Source of the DNA: Bacteroidales bacterium
Lineage (GTDB): Bacteria; Bacteroidota; Bacteroidia; Bacteroidales; F082
Direction of reading: 5' to 3'
NCBI GenBank assembly: GCA_015493525.1
Contig: WGCY01000033.1
Location: 1-64,000 of the forward strand
Length of the DNA: 64,000 nucleotides
Within the stretch, counting starts at the first letter, position 1, and each line of letters starts with the position of its first letter. This document shows positions 17,680-26,589 of the stretch, in pieces. The position numbers and the translations under genes are program-made. The notes beneath the pieces were generated by a model. The model was not told the DNA's origin. It saw nothing but the letters and a program-made list of their open reading frames with translations, and made no database searches.

Positions 17680-17703
17680 GCTTAAAGCGTAGACGCTTTA
17701 AGC
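17680..17703. repeat. Palindrome, 11-nt arms
   Basis: GCTTAAAGCGT is followed by AG and then its exact reverse complement. It sits in the gap between the convergent dipeptidase and aspS genes, 4 bases from the aspS stop. It may serve as a two-way terminator, and it resembles in design the 10-3-10 palindromes elsewhere in the window. Confidence 0.6.
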
Positions 17704-17706
17704 AAT

Positions 17707-19461
17707 TTATTTTTTCTCCACAACTTTCAGCCCCAGTTCATCCAACTGTACGGATGAAATAGTTGATGGTGAATCGATCATCACATCGCGGCCGTTGTTA
17801 TTTTTCGGGAAAGCAATAAAATCGCGGATGGAATCTTTGCCGGCAAGCATGGCGGCCAACCGGTCGAAACCAAAGGCTACGCCACCGTGAGGGGGCGCAC
17901 CGTATTCAAAAGCATTCATCAAAAAGCCAAACTGTTCCTGCGCTGCTTCTTCGGTGAACCCGAGGGCTTTGAACATGCGTTTTTGCATATCGCGGTCGTG
18001 GATACGAATGGAACCGCCGCCAATTTCCACACCATTGATAACAAGATCGTAAGCGTTGGCATGTACTTTTCCGGGATCAGACTCCAACAGATCAAGGTCT
18101 TCCGGCTTGGGCGAGGTGAAAGGGTGATGCATGGCATGAAAACGGCCGTCTTCCTCATTCCATTCCAACAACGGGAAGTCAACCACCCAGAGTGCTTTAT
18201 AGTTCTGCGGGTCGCGCAGTCCCAGCCGTTCGCCCATTTCCAGGCGCAGCTCATTCAGTTGTTTTCTGACAGCTTCGGCCTTGCCAGACAAAACCAGCAT
18301 CAAATCGCCCGGTTTCGCATCAAATTTTTCTGCCCAGCTTTTCAGTGCTTCTGCATCAAAAAACTTATCCACCGAAGATTTAAAACTGCCGTCGTCGTTG
18401 TATTTTACGTAAACCAGCCCTTTGGCACCTACCTGTGGACGTTTCACAAAATCGGTGAGCTTGTCTAACTGTTTGCGGCTGTAACCGGCGCATCCCGGAG
18501 CGTTGATGCCCACCACCAATTCGGCCTCATCAAACACTTTAAAGCCTTTTTCTTTGGTCACTTCGTTCAATTCCACAAATTCCATCCCGAAACGGATATC
18601 CGGTTTGTCGGAACCGTAAAGCCGCATGGCTTCATCAAAGGGCAACCGTTGCAATGGCGGCAGGTCAATACCTTTAATTTCTTTGAATAGATAGCGCATG
18701 AGACCCTCGAAAGTGTTCAGCACATCTTCCTGCTCCACGAACGACATCTCGCAGTCAATCTGGGTAAATTCCGGCTGACGGTCGGCACGCAGGTCTTCGT
18801 CGCGGAAGCATTTCACCAGTTGATAATAGCGGTCATAACCGGCTATCATTAGCAGCTGTTTAAAGGTCTGTGGCGATTGTGGCAATGCGTAAAACTCACC
18901 CTGGTTCATCCGTGAAGGCACCACAAAATCGCGGGCACCTTCGGGAGTGGATTTAATAAGATAAGGTGTCTCCACCTCCACAAACTGCTGGCTATCCATG
19001 TATTTCCGGGTTTCCAGTGAAAGCTTGTGACGCAACATCAGGCTCTCTTTCAATGGGTTGCGACGTAAATCGAGATAGCGGTATTTCATCCGTAATTCTT
19101 CACCGCCGTCGGTGTTGTCTTCGATGGTAAAAGGGGGTGTTTTGGAACGGTTGAGAACAACCATTTCCTGCAAATCAATTTCGATATCGCCAGTGGCCAT
19201 TTTCGGATTTTTGGAAACACGCTCAATCACTTTTCCCCTGGCCTGGACCACGAATTCACGTCCCAGTTTCCGAACATTTTCAATAAGTCCGGCATCGCTC
19301 CTGCCCTCTTCCAGCAAAAGCTGGGTAATGCCGTAACGGTCGCGCAGGTCGATCCAAATCAGCCCGCCTTTGTCGCGAATGCGTTGTACCCAACCACTCA
19401 GTGTTATTGTCTTGTTAACGTCTTCAATTCTCAGTTCTCCGCATGTATGTGTCCGCAGCAT
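17707..19461 (-). CDS. aspS: Aspartate-tRNA ligase, bacterial type
   Basis: The 584-residue product has an OB-fold anticodon domain (1-105), the class II core, and the bacterial GAD insertion (about 290-415). Motif 2 is seen at [18 protein letters not shown] and motif 3 at [15 protein letters not shown] near residue 540. The length is that of bacterial, not archaeal, AspRS. It charges tRNA-Asp. It lies downstream of metG on the same strand, with about 170 bases of palindromic repeats in between. Confidence 0.96.
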   Translation of the reverse strand: MLRTHTCGELRIEDVNKTITLSGWVQRIRDKGGLIWIDLRDRYGITQLLLEEGRSDAGLIENVRKLGREFVVQARGKVIERVSKNPKMATGDIEIDLQEMVVLNRSKTPPFTIEDNTDGGEELRMKYRYLDLRRNPLKESLMLRHKLSLETRKYMDSQQFVEVETPYLIKSTPEGARDFVVPSRMNQGEFYALPQSPQTFKQLLMIAGYDRYYQLVKCFRDEDLRADRQPEFTQIDCEMSFVEQEDVLNTFEGLMRYLFKEIKGIDLPPLQRLPFDEAMRLYGSDKPDIRFGMEFVELNEVTKEKGFKVFDEAELVVGINAPGCAGYSRKQLDKLTDFVKRPQVGAKGLVYVKYNDDGSFKSSVDKFFDAEALKSWAEKFDAKPGDLMLVLSGKAEAVRKQLNELRLEMGERLGLRDPQNYKALWVVDFPLLEWNEEDGRFHAMHHPFTSPKPEDLDLLESDPGKVHANAYDLVINGVEIGGGSIRIHDRDMQKRMFKALGFTEEAAQEQFGFLMNAFEYGAPPHGGVAFGFDRLAAMLAGKDSIRDFIAFPKNNNGRDVMIDSPSTISSVQLDELGLKVVEKK

Positions 19462-19499
19462 TTATTTATGTTTTATCAATTTAATTTAACTGTTTTACT

Positions 19500-19522
19500 C
19501 ATTCGGATTTGCAATCCGAATG
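19500..19522. repeat. 10-3-10 palindrome, copy 1
   Basis: Arm CATTCGGATT, loop TGC, arm AATCCGAATG. The same 23-base element recurs at 19599-19621 (opposite orientation) and 48421-48443. Confidence 0.8.
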
Positions 19523-19538
19523 CTCTCTAAACATTGCT

Positions 19539-19561
19539 CCTCCGGATTTGCAATCCGGAGG
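19539..19561. repeat. 10-3-10 palindrome, CCTCC variant
   Basis: Arm CCTCCGGATT, loop TGC, arm AATCCGGAGG, so the outer bases of both arms differ from copy 1 in a matched way. It is followed by GTTTTTAAG, which gives it the look of an intrinsic terminator on the plus strand. Confidence 0.75.
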
Positions 19562-19571
19562 TTTTTAAGTA

Positions 19572-19588
19572 AAGGATTTAAAATCCTT
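19572..19588. repeat. Short AT-centred palindrome
   Basis: AAGGATTT and AAATCCTT are separated by one base. It lies between two full 10-3-10 elements and shares their inner GGATT/AATCC arms. Confidence 0.5.
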
Positions 19589-19598
19589 GGTCTCATAA

Positions 19599-19621
19599 CA
19601 TTCGGATTGCAAATCCGAATG
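19599..19621. repeat. 10-3-10 palindrome, copy 2 (inverted)
   Basis: Arm CATTCGGATT, loop GCA, arm AATCCGAATG: the reverse complement of copy 1 at 19500-19522. The two copies bracket a cluster of three to four palindromes between metG and aspS. Confidence 0.75.
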
Positions 19622-19634
19622 AGCGATGAAAAAT

Positions 19635-21683
19635 TTATTTCACTTCGCTCCCGTTGTTTACCTCCTCCGTGGGAGAAACAAAAACCAGCTTACCGTCTTT
19701 GTCTTCGGCCATAAGGATCATGCCCTGCGACTCGATGCCACGTAACTTGCGCGGCGCGAGATTTACCAGGATACTTACCTGTTTGCCCACAATATCTTCC
19801 GGGCTGAAATATTCGGAAATACCTGAAACAACCGTCCGCTGGTCGATGCCGGTATCTATCTTCAGCTTCAGTAACTTTTTGGTTTTAGGTACTTTCTCTG
19901 CTTCGAGGATGGTTCCTGTACGGATATCCATTTTTACAAAATCGTCGTAAGTGATTTCCTCTTTTTGCGGGGCAGCCGGGGCAGCAGCTTCGTTGGCTTT
20001 TTTGGTATCCAACAGTTTCTGCACTTGTTTTTCCACGTCGGCATCTTCTATTTTTTCAAACAAAAAAGCCGGTTTTCCCAACTGATGGCCGTCGGGTAAA
20101 ATATCAGCACTGCCGGCATCTTCCCATTTCAGTGATTTCATTTGCAACATTCCCAGCAGTTTTTCAGCGGTAAAAGGCAAAAACGGTTCAGCCACAATAG
20201 ACAGGTTGGCAGTGATTTGCAAGGAAATATTCAAAATTGTCTCCACGCGTTGCGGATCTGTTTTGAAGATTTTCCAGGGCTCATTGTCGGTAAGATATTT
20301 GTTGCCGAGGCGTGCCAGGTTCATCATTTCTCCGAGTGCTTCGCGAAAGCGGTAACGGTCGATGCTTTCTGCAATTTTTCCGGGAAAGGCTTTCAGGCTT
20401 TTTAGTGTTTCCGTGTCAATATTCTGCAAACCGTGGCGTGGCGGAACTTTACCATCGAAGTATTTTTTGGTTAGCACCAATGTGCGGTTTACAAAATTGC
20501 CGAAAACGGCCAGCAGTTCATTGTTGTTACGTGCCTGAAAATCGCGCCAGGTGAAATCGTTGTCTTTTGTTTCGGGCGCATTGGCAGTCAACACATAACG
20601 CAACACATCCTGTTTTCCGGGAAATTCTTCAAGATACTCATGCAGCCACACGGCCCAGTTGCGGGAGGTGGAAATTTTATCATTTTCAAGGTTCAGAAAT
20701 TCGTTGGCCGGCACATTGTCGGGGAGGATGTAACTTCCTTCTGCCTTGAGCATAACCGGAAAGATGATGCAATGAAACACGATGTTGTCTTTTCCGATAA
20801 AATGCACCAGTTTGGTATCATCCGATTTCCAGTAAGGCTCCCAGTCTTTGCCTGTATTTTGGCTCCATTCGCGTGAAGCGGAAATGTAGCCGATGGGTGC
20901 GTCAAACCACACATACAGCACTTTGCCTTCGGCATCTTCCAACGGAACTTTTACGCCCCAGCTCAGGTCGCGGGTAACGGCACGCGGCTTCAGTCCCAGG
21001 TCAATCCACGATTTTACCTGTCCGTAAACGTTGGTTTTCCAGTCGTTTTTGTGTCCTTCCAACACCCATTCCCGCATAAAATCTTCATACTGATCCAATG
21101 GCAGATACCAGTGTTTGGTCTCTTTCAGTACGGGCACATTGCCACTCAGTGCCGACTTGGGATTAATGAGTTCCAGCGGGCTTAGCGAGGTGCCGCAACT
21201 TTCGCACTGGTCGCCATAAGCCTTTTCGTAGCCGCAATGCGGACAGGTACCGGTGATGTAACGGTCGGCGAGAAAAGTGTGTGTTTCTTCGTCGTAATAC
21301 TGCTCGTTGGTCTTCTCAATGAACTTCCCTGCCTCGTAAAGTTTTGTGAAAAACGCCGAAGCTGTTTCGTGATGTACCGGTGCCGAAGTGCGTGAGTAAA
21401 CATCGAACGAAATACCAAATTCCTTAAATGATTTTTTGATAATGCCGTGGTATCGGTCCACGATATCCTGTGGGGAAACGCCTTCTTTGCGTGCTTTGAT
21501 GGTGATGGGCACGCCATGTTCGTCCGAACCGCCGATGAACAACACATCCTCGCCTTTGGAACGCAGGTAACGTGCATAAATGTCAGCCGGCACGTAAACG
21601 CCCGCCAAATGGCCGATGTGGATGGGCCCGTTGGCATAAGGCAACGCCGATGTGATGGTATATCTCTTGAATTTTTTATTCAT
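19635..21683 (-). CDS. metG: Methionine-tRNA ligase with C-terminal tRNA-binding domain
   Basis: From the ATG at 21683 the enzyme is 682 residues. The HIGH motif is at 22-25 (PIHIGHLAG), a zinc site is formed by C147, C150, C160 and C163, and the KMSKS loop appears as KISTS at 336-340. The C-terminal 100 residues form the OB-fold tRNA-binding domain ([20 protein letters not shown]...). This is the dimeric class I MetRS used for initiator and elongator tRNA-Met. An in-frame start 27 bases upstream adds MPKLQKKEQ and is less likely. Confidence 0.96.
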   Translation of the reverse strand: MNKKFKRYTITSALPYANGPIHIGHLAGVYVPADIYARYLRSKGEDVLFIGGSDEHGVPITIKARKEGVSPQDIVDRYHGIIKKSFKEFGISFDVYSRTSAPVHHETASAFFTKLYEAGKFIEKTNEQYYDEETHTFLADRYITGTCPHCGYEKAYGDQCESCGTSLSPLELINPKSALSGNVPVLKETKHWYLPLDQYEDFMREWVLEGHKNDWKTNVYGQVKSWIDLGLKPRAVTRDLSWGVKVPLEDAEGKVLYVWFDAPIGYISASREWSQNTGKDWEPYWKSDDTKLVHFIGKDNIVFHCIIFPVMLKAEGSYILPDNVPANEFLNLENDKISTSRNWAVWLHEYLEEFPGKQDVLRYVLTANAPETKDNDFTWRDFQARNNNELLAVFGNFVNRTLVLTKKYFDGKVPPRHGLQNIDTETLKSLKAFPGKIAESIDRYRFREALGEMMNLARLGNKYLTDNEPWKIFKTDPQRVETILNISLQITANLSIVAEPFLPFTAEKLLGMLQMKSLKWEDAGSADILPDGHQLGKPAFLFEKIEDADVEKQVQKLLDTKKANEAAAPAAPQKEEITYDDFVKMDIRTGTILEAEKVPKTKKLLKLKIDTGIDQRTVVSGISEYFSPEDIVGKQVSILVNLAPRKLRGIESQGMILMAEDKDGKLVFVSPTEEVNNGSEVK

Positions 21684-21707
21684 CTGCTCTTTTTTCTGTA
21701 ATTTCGG

Positions 21708-21715
21708 CAAAGTTA
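21708..21715 (-). promoter_or_regulatory. -7 box of the metG promoter
   Basis: The minus strand reads TAACTTTG, matching TAnnTTTG, 25 bases before the metG start codon. Confidence 0.4.
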
Positions 21716-21903
21716 ATGATTCAGGCGAAAGTGACAGGTTCCCTATTGAAATTTGTGTTGAAAACGATACGCTTGGACAATGGGGCCGAAAGTCCGGCTG
21801 ATTTGGTTGTTAATAAAAATTAGAATTCACAAACTAACTTTAAATAATTTGGCCTGGATTGCCCGCCTGATCAACCGGGCAGGCAGATCCCGACCAGCAC
21901 AAG

Positions 21904-23376
21904 TTACAACTCCCGTGGTTTTCCACCCTGGTGCCAGTGCTCTTCTATTTTCTCCAGCGGTACATCTTTGGTCTCCGGCAGGAAATAATAGCCCCACACC
22001 AATCCCAAAACACCGATAAAAGCATAAAACCAAAAAGCACCCGCCGGGTTTCCATTGTTAATAGCGTGAGTGACAAAAGTATGAGTGGCCTCATCATAGA
22101 GCTTTTCGTGCGTGATGATGCCTGCACCGGAAGCCGTAAAAAGCTTTACAATTTTGAAGAAGGTAAAAGCCACAACCCCGTTGAAAAGCCAGTTGGAAAG
22201 TGATCCGATGGAAGAGCCGATTCCCCTGACACGCAGCGGGAAAACTTCGGAAATGATAAGCCATCCCAATGGCCCGAGGCTGATGGCAAAAAAGGCAATG
22301 TAAATCCATACAAAGGCAATGGCCATCCATTTTCCAACATCGCCGAGGGCAGTATGGAAAGCAAAAACCAGCCCCAGGGCATCAAGGGAAAAAATAATAC
22401 CACTCAACCCGATAAAATACAGCTTTCTTCGCCCCAGCTTGTCAATCATAAACAGCGAGAGGATGGTAAACAGCACATTGACTACCCCCACACTTACCGC
22501 AGCCCAAATACCGGCACGGGCACCTTCGAAGCCTACAATCATAAAGATCTTCGGGCTGTAATAGATCACCGTGTTAATCCCCACAAACTGCTGGAAGAAC
22601 ATGATGCCCACGGCAATAAATAGCGCGGTGCGCAACCAGGGACGGAAAATTTCTTTTAGTCCGGCACGCTCTTCATATTTCTTTATCTCGTCTTTCATCC
22701 GCTGAATAGAATCTTCAACCAATGCTGGTTCTTCAATGCGTTGCAGGATTTTCCGGCTTTCGTCTTCACGGCCTTTGCTCATGAGCCAGCGGGGTGTCTC
22801 AGGAAGGAAAAACATCCCGATTAACAAGATTAATCCGGGAATCACCCCCATATAAAACATAGGACGCCAGGAACTTAACACGTTGTTGTTGGCAAAAGCG
22901 AGGTCGCTCAGATAGGAGACCAAAATACCAATGGTTATCAATAGCTGAAATAACGAAACCAGCCGTCCCCGCATTTTGGTGGGGGAAATTTCGGCAATGT
23001 ACAATGGCACCGAAAAAGAGGAAACCCCGATGGCCAGGCCAATGAATAAACGGGCAACAATGAGCATGTGCGGGTTGGGGGCCCATCCCGACCAGACAGC
23101 ACCAACGACAAAGACAACTGCTGCGGCAAGAATGGTTTTTTTACGGCCGAAAATATCGGAAAGCCGGCCGGTAAACATGGCACCTATCACCGCGCCAATC
23201 AGCCCCGCGGTGGTGATATTCTCCACCATGCTGTTGCTCAGTTGAAAATCTCTCTGGAAAAAGGGAATGGCTCCCGAAATAACTCCGGTGTCAAATCCAA
23301 AGAGCAGGCCTCCGGTGGCGGCCACGGCAGCAATGACCACCACGAGGTTTTTGTTATAAGTATCCTGTTTTTCCAT
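21904..23376 (-). CDS. Sugar porter family MFS transporter
   Basis: The start at 23376 gives 490 residues and 12 predicted membrane helices. Sugar-porter signatures are clear: GGLLFGFDTGVISGA in helix 1, RLSDIFGRKKT after helix 2, PETPRWLM before the central loop, GRRKLYFIG in the second half and PETKDVPLEKIEE at the C-terminus. Related bacterial proteins carry xylose, galactose or glucose with H+ in the inner membrane. The reading frame is open upstream to 23502, but that extension has no transporter features. It follows the second C69 dipeptidase on the same strand with a 59-base gap. Confidence 0.92.
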   Translation of the reverse strand: MEKQDTYNKNLVVVIAAVAATGGLLFGFDTGVISGAIPFFQRDFQLSNSMVENITTAGLIGAVIGAMFTGRLSDIFGRKKTILAAAVVFVVGAVWSGWAPNPHMLIVARLFIGLAIGVSSFSVPLYIAEISPTKMRGRLVSLFQLLITIGILVSYLSDLAFANNNVLSSWRPMFYMGVIPGLILLIGMFFLPETPRWLMSKGREDESRKILQRIEEPALVEDSIQRMKDEIKKYEERAGLKEIFRPWLRTALFIAVGIMFFQQFVGINTVIYYSPKIFMIVGFEGARAGIWAAVSVGVVNVLFTILSLFMIDKLGRRKLYFIGLSGIIFSLDALGLVFAFHTALGDVGKWMAIAFVWIYIAFFAISLGPLGWLIISEVFPLRVRGIGSSIGSLSNWLFNGVVAFTFFKIVKLFTASGAGIITHEKLYDEATHTFVTHAINNGNPAGAFWFYAFIGVLGLVWGYYFLPETKDVPLEKIEEHWHQGGKPREL

Positions 23377-23435
23377 GTTGTACAAAGTGTACTTCAAAAT
23401 GCAATGGACACATCTTGAATTTCGTTTGTAAACTG

Positions 23436-25193
23436 CTATTCTTTCTGATGTTCCCTGTCCAGTAGTTTGTCGCCTGTTTTGTCGATAATCAGCTTGTACC
23501 ACGCTTCGCCATAGCCGGGTTGCTCCAGCTTGGGGTTTACGTATTTATATCCTTTGGGAACCGGGCGTTTGAACTTTACGTTGCCGTCCATGTACTTCAT
23601 AAATAGGTAATGATACAGGTTTTTCCAGGTTTTAAAAGTCTTGGAAGCCATACTGTTACTGTATTGTGTGAGGTAGGCCACCGCTTCTTTGGGATTAGTT
23701 TTGTAAAGTAATCCGGCACCGGCATCAACGGCAGGCGTGTAGGCAATAAACTGGTTTTCCAGCTCCGATTGTACTTTTTCAATATCCGGATGGATGCGAT
23801 CCCAAGCACTGTAAGCAAAATTCTCCACCTGATTGAAAATCCAGAATCCCGATGAGTCGGACCACTTCATTATACTTCCGTTACCCACTTTGAAGTTCTC
23901 AGGAACTTTGGTAATGGAGGCATACATAGGCATATAAACGGTACCGGAAGCATCGTCCACGCCCCACCAGTTGATGCCGCCAATGGCATCGGGCAACCAG
24001 CTGCGCGATTGTGCCACAAAGGTAAATCCGGTTTGCTGTGTTGCCGTGGCCCTTTCGTTGATGTACTCCTTGCCATTCACTTTCCAGGTAAGCGGCCGCC
24101 AGCGGTAAGGGCAGTGAAAAGGGCCGGCACCTACGTCCTGGCTCATGTCCAGTTCAGTACCTTCCAGATGGTTGCGCATAAAGTGCATCATCTCCTGCAA
24201 AGTAACTTTTTTGTCGGGTTTCACCCAAAGGGGCATCCGGTTAGTAGCATAACCGTTGCGGTTTTTGTCGCCATTGGCCAGCTTTTTGCCATGTTCAATG
24301 TGGCCTTTGGCATAATCCCAATATTTGTCCATGCCCGATTTCACCTCGTTAAACATGGTCCACACACGGATTTCGCAAAAGCGTGCCCCTTCAAAATCTA
24401 CAGGCTCATAAGTGTCTGAAAAAGAGAAATCTTTGTCGGGCCCTTTGTAAAAACCTTTTTTGCGGGCAAAAGAGATGGCATCGGCAGAATATACCGTGCT
24501 GACCTCTTTGTTGAAAATCTTATCCATGTCTTTGGAGGTAATAGAAGTTTTCCCGTTGGCCAGCGGAAAAGTGGTGATACGTGCCTGGTTGGCGTGTGCA
24601 GAGACATAACCATCCGGAATGCGGCGGGCTACCCATACAGCCCCTTTTTCGCCTTCGCCTTTGCCAATCATCTCCAGTATCCAGGCTTCATTTTTATCAG
24701 AAATGGAAAAATCTTCCCCTTCGCTGTAATAACCATATCTGGCTACCAACGAAGTCATCACTTTAATGGCTTCACGGGCACTTTTCGAGCGTTGCAGGGC
24801 AAGGTAAATCAGGCTGCCGTAATCTACTATTGCCGAGGACTGATGTTGCAATGAAGCGCGTCCACCATAAGTGGTCTCGCCAATGGCCACCTGATGCTCG
24901 TTCATGTTGCCGATAACGTTGTAAGTCTGATGCGCCTGTTCAATTTTCCCAAGATATTTTCCCGTATCCCAGTCGTACACATCCATCATAGTACCTTTGG
25001 GCCAAATGGCTGCCGGCCAGTGATAAAGTTCACCATAGAGAACGTGAGAATCAGCATTATACGAAATCATGACCGATCCATCAGCGGAAGCACCTTTGGT
25101 AACAAGATAATTGGTACAGGCTTTTCCGTTTCCGGCAAACAGCAGAAACGACAGCACAAAAGTCAAAAACAGTGCGGATATATTTTTCCTCAT
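23436..25193 (-). CDS. C69 family dipeptidase, exported (second paralogue)
   Basis: The 585-residue protein has a signal peptide ending NGKA and then Cys26 in CTNYLVTKGASADGS, the nucleophile motif of C69 peptidases. It shares with the protein at 15949-17520 the blocks EHQVAIGETTYGGR, GEDFSISDKNEAWILEMIG and PDGYVSAHANQARI, and has about 60 extra residues, mainly after the nucleophile and in the middle. The two are clear but diverged paralogues about 6 kb apart on opposite strands. It is probably a periplasmic dipeptidase, with the sugar porter gene directly downstream. Confidence 0.9.
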   Translation of the reverse strand: MRKNISALFLTFVLSFLLFAGNGKACTNYLVTKGASADGSVMISYNADSHVLYGELYHWPAAIWPKGTMMDVYDWDTGKYLGKIEQAHQTYNVIGNMNEHQVAIGETTYGGRASLQHQSSAIVDYGSLIYLALQRSKSAREAIKVMTSLVARYGYYSEGEDFSISDKNEAWILEMIGKGEGEKGAVWVARRIPDGYVSAHANQARITTFPLANGKTSITSKDMDKIFNKEVSTVYSADAISFARKKGFYKGPDKDFSFSDTYEPVDFEGARFCEIRVWTMFNEVKSGMDKYWDYAKGHIEHGKKLANGDKNRNGYATNRMPLWVKPDKKVTLQEMMHFMRNHLEGTELDMSQDVGAGPFHCPYRWRPLTWKVNGKEYINERATATQQTGFTFVAQSRSWLPDAIGGINWWGVDDASGTVYMPMYASITKVPENFKVGNGSIMKWSDSSGFWIFNQVENFAYSAWDRIHPDIEKVQSELENQFIAYTPAVDAGAGLLYKTNPKEAVAYLTQYSNSMASKTFKTWKNLYHYLFMKYMDGNVKFKRPVPKGYKYVNPKLEQPGYGEAWYKLIIDKTGDKLLDREHQKE

Positions 25194-25233
25194 ATTTAAT
25201 TTTTTAAAACGGTTAAAATTTTTTCATGAGGGA

Positions 25234-25241
25234 CAAAAATA
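25234..25241 (-). promoter_or_regulatory. -7 box for the second C69 gene
   Basis: The minus strand reads TATTTTTG, a perfect TAnnTTTG, 41 bases before the start codon. Confidence 0.4.
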
Positions 25242-25273
25242 AGCATTTCGGGAAAAGCTGCTTCATTCTTTCG

Positions 25274-25356
25274 TGGTAAAAGTAAAACCACGAAGGTGCA
25301 CGAAGGCTATTCACTAAGTCACACCAAGGTCTTTTTGCCAACGAATGACTCGAATT
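25274..25356 (+). repeat. Module X, copy 1 (83 bases)
   Basis: Begins TGGTAAAAGTAAAACCACG and ends CGAATGACTCGAATT. It matches copy 2 at 25587-25669 at 80 of 83 positions by direct comparison. A diverged, reversed version appears near 49351-49413. Confidence 0.85.
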
Positions 25357-25408
25357 GCACAAATTTTGGTTTTATCCCGCCTGCGGCCCGACAAAAACCA
25401 TTTTCTAC

Positions 25409-25486
25409 GTTTAGCCCTGACGCAATTAACATGGGCTTTTGCGGGCGGGAATTGCCGTGAGGGCCTCCGCAGTTTGAAACGGAAAT
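25409..25486 (-). repeat. Structured hairpin repeat, copy E (minus orientation)
   Basis: On the minus strand the stem is GCCCT...GGCAATT paired with AATTGCG...AGGGC (hairpin 25414-25464). The inner sequence CGCCCGCAAAAGCCCAT is nearly that of copy B at 48936-48985. The outer five pairs (GCCCT/AGGGC) form a third state next to ACCCT/AGGGT and GCTCT/AGAGC in the other copies. Confidence 0.7.
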
Positions 25487-25586
25487 CATTTTCATCAAAG
25501 ATTCTTACAGCTTCGTCCCTTAGTCTCCCCATCTCTTTGTCTTCCTTGTCTCCACATTCCTTCGTGCCTCCCTTTGTGTTCCCTTG

Positions 25587-25669
25587 TGGTAAAAATAAAA
25601 CCACGAAGTTGCACGAAGGCTATTCACTAAGTTACACCAAGGTCTTTTTGCCAACGAATGACTCGAATT
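25587..25669 (+). repeat. Module X, copy 2 (83 bases)
   Basis: Direct repeat of 25274-25356, spaced 313 bases start to start, with three substitutions and no gaps. Confidence 0.85.
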
Positions 25670-25730
25670 TTTGTTTTCGCTACCCTCGTCCCTTCGTCTC
25701 CTCGTCTCCTCGTCTCCTCATTTCTTCAAG

Positions 25731-25840
25731 CCCCATTGAGCTCCTCTGTGAAAATCCCCTGTGTTCCCCTGTGGTAAAAAAATTCAGAACCTAACCCTTT
25801 GCGCTACTTTGTGAAACCCCTTTGTGTTCCTTTGTGGTAA
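25731..25840. repeat. Module Y, copy 1
   Basis: Its reverse complement is found at 48271-48378 with only scattered differences; both contain the core GGTTCTGAATTTTT and the phrase ACCACAGGGGAACACAGGG. It ends just before the rnhA promoter. Confidence 0.75.
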
Positions 25841-25863
25841 AAAAGAAAACTAAAAAAACCTTG

Positions 25864-25871
25864 TATTTTTG
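25864..25871 (+). promoter_or_regulatory. -7 box of rnhA, set for a leaderless transcript
   Basis: TATTTTTG is a perfect TAnnTTTG, and the GTG start codon begins only 5 bases after it. Transcription would therefore start at or within a base or two of the start codon. Confidence 0.45.
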
Positions 25872-25875
25872 CCCT

Positions 25876-26511
25876 GTGGCAAAAAAGGCAAAACAGAAAT
25901 ATTATGTGGTGTGGCGCGGATACCGTCCGGGCATATACAACAACTGGGAAGTTTGCAAAGCGCAAATTCAGGGGTACGAACGGGCACAATACAAATCCTT
26001 TGGTTCTCTCGAAGAGGCCCGGCTGGCTTTTGAGAAATCCTATGAGGAGATTAGTGCACTGAAAGGGAAGAAAAACCTGCATGAATTGACGACAGAGCGA
26101 AAGCCTGTTTTGTACAGTATCTCGGTAGATGCTGCCTGCAAAGGAAATCCCGGCATACTGGAATACCGTGGCGTATTTACCGACACCGGTACCGAAATAT
26201 TCCGCCGTGGCCCGTACGATCAGGGGACAGTGAACATAGGAGAGTTTTTGGCCATTGTTCTGGGCCTTGCCTGGCTGAAAAAAAACAAACTGAAGATGCC
26301 CCTTTATTCGGATTCGCGCACAGCCATCGCCTGGGTCAGAAAAAAACAGGTCAACACCAAACTAAAATGGGGTAAAAAAAATGAGGAACTGCTCCGGGCC
26401 GTTCACAGTGCACAAAAATGGCTCAAAGAAAATGACTACAGCGACATCCCTATCCTGAAATGGGAAACCCGTATTTGGGGGGAAATTCCTGCCGATTATG
26501 GAAGAAAATAA
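25876..26511 (+). CDS. rnhA: Ribonuclease H type I with viroplasmin-like N-terminal domain
   Basis: From a GTG at 25876 the protein is 211 residues, starting VAKKAKQKYYVVWRGYRPGI. Residues about 8-50 form the viroplasmin/caulimovirus-type RNA:DNA hybrid-binding domain (YYVVWRGYRPGIYNNWEVCK), and about 78-207 the RNase H catalytic domain with D85 (SISVDAACKGNPG), E123 (NIGEFLAIV) and D146 (LYSDSRTA). The C-terminal WGEIPADYGRK is the usual ending in Bacteroidota. It removes RNA from RNA:DNA hybrids. The GTG is preferred over the upstream ATG at 25822 because that extension would be translated from the repeat island and lacks family similarity. Confidence 0.92.
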   Translation: MAKKAKQKYYVVWRGYRPGIYNNWEVCKAQIQGYERAQYKSFGSLEEARLAFEKSYEEISALKGKKNLHELTTERKPVLYSISVDAACKGNPGILEYRGVFTDTGTEIFRRGPYDQGTVNIGEFLAIVLGLAWLKKNKLKMPLYSDSRTAIAWVRKKQVNTKLKWGKKNEELLRAVHSAQKWLKENDYSDIPILKWETRIWGEIPADYGRK

Positions 26512-26561
26512 CCGATACGGAAAAAAAAATGAAAAAATAACCCGTTTGAAGAGAGGTTTTC

Positions 26562-26569
26562 TATTTTTG
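26562..26569 (+). promoter_or_regulatory. -7 box of the serB promoter
   Basis: TATTTTTG matches TAnnTTTG, 20 bases before the serB start codon. Confidence 0.4.
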
Positions 26570-26589
26570 TCCGATAAAAACCATGCTTT

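Larger units (their letters stand above)
25242..25863. repeat. Intergenic repeat island 1
   Basis: About 620 bases without a credible gene. From left to right it holds module X (25274-25356), a GCCTGCGGC-containing linker, one reversed copy of the 50-nt hairpin repeat (25409-25486), a second copy of X (25587-25669), a CGTCTCCT microsatellite (about 25694-25718) and module Y (25731-25840). The same modules occur in opposite orientation in island 2 at 48.2-49.4 kb. ORFs across it are broken by repeats and show no protein-like composition. Confidence 0.75.

Noticed and set aside
25345-25794. 149-codon ORF in repeat island 1
   Set aside because: It runs through module X, the hairpin repeat and a CGTCTCCT microsatellite. 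The translation is serine- and proline-rich and repeats with the DNA modules.
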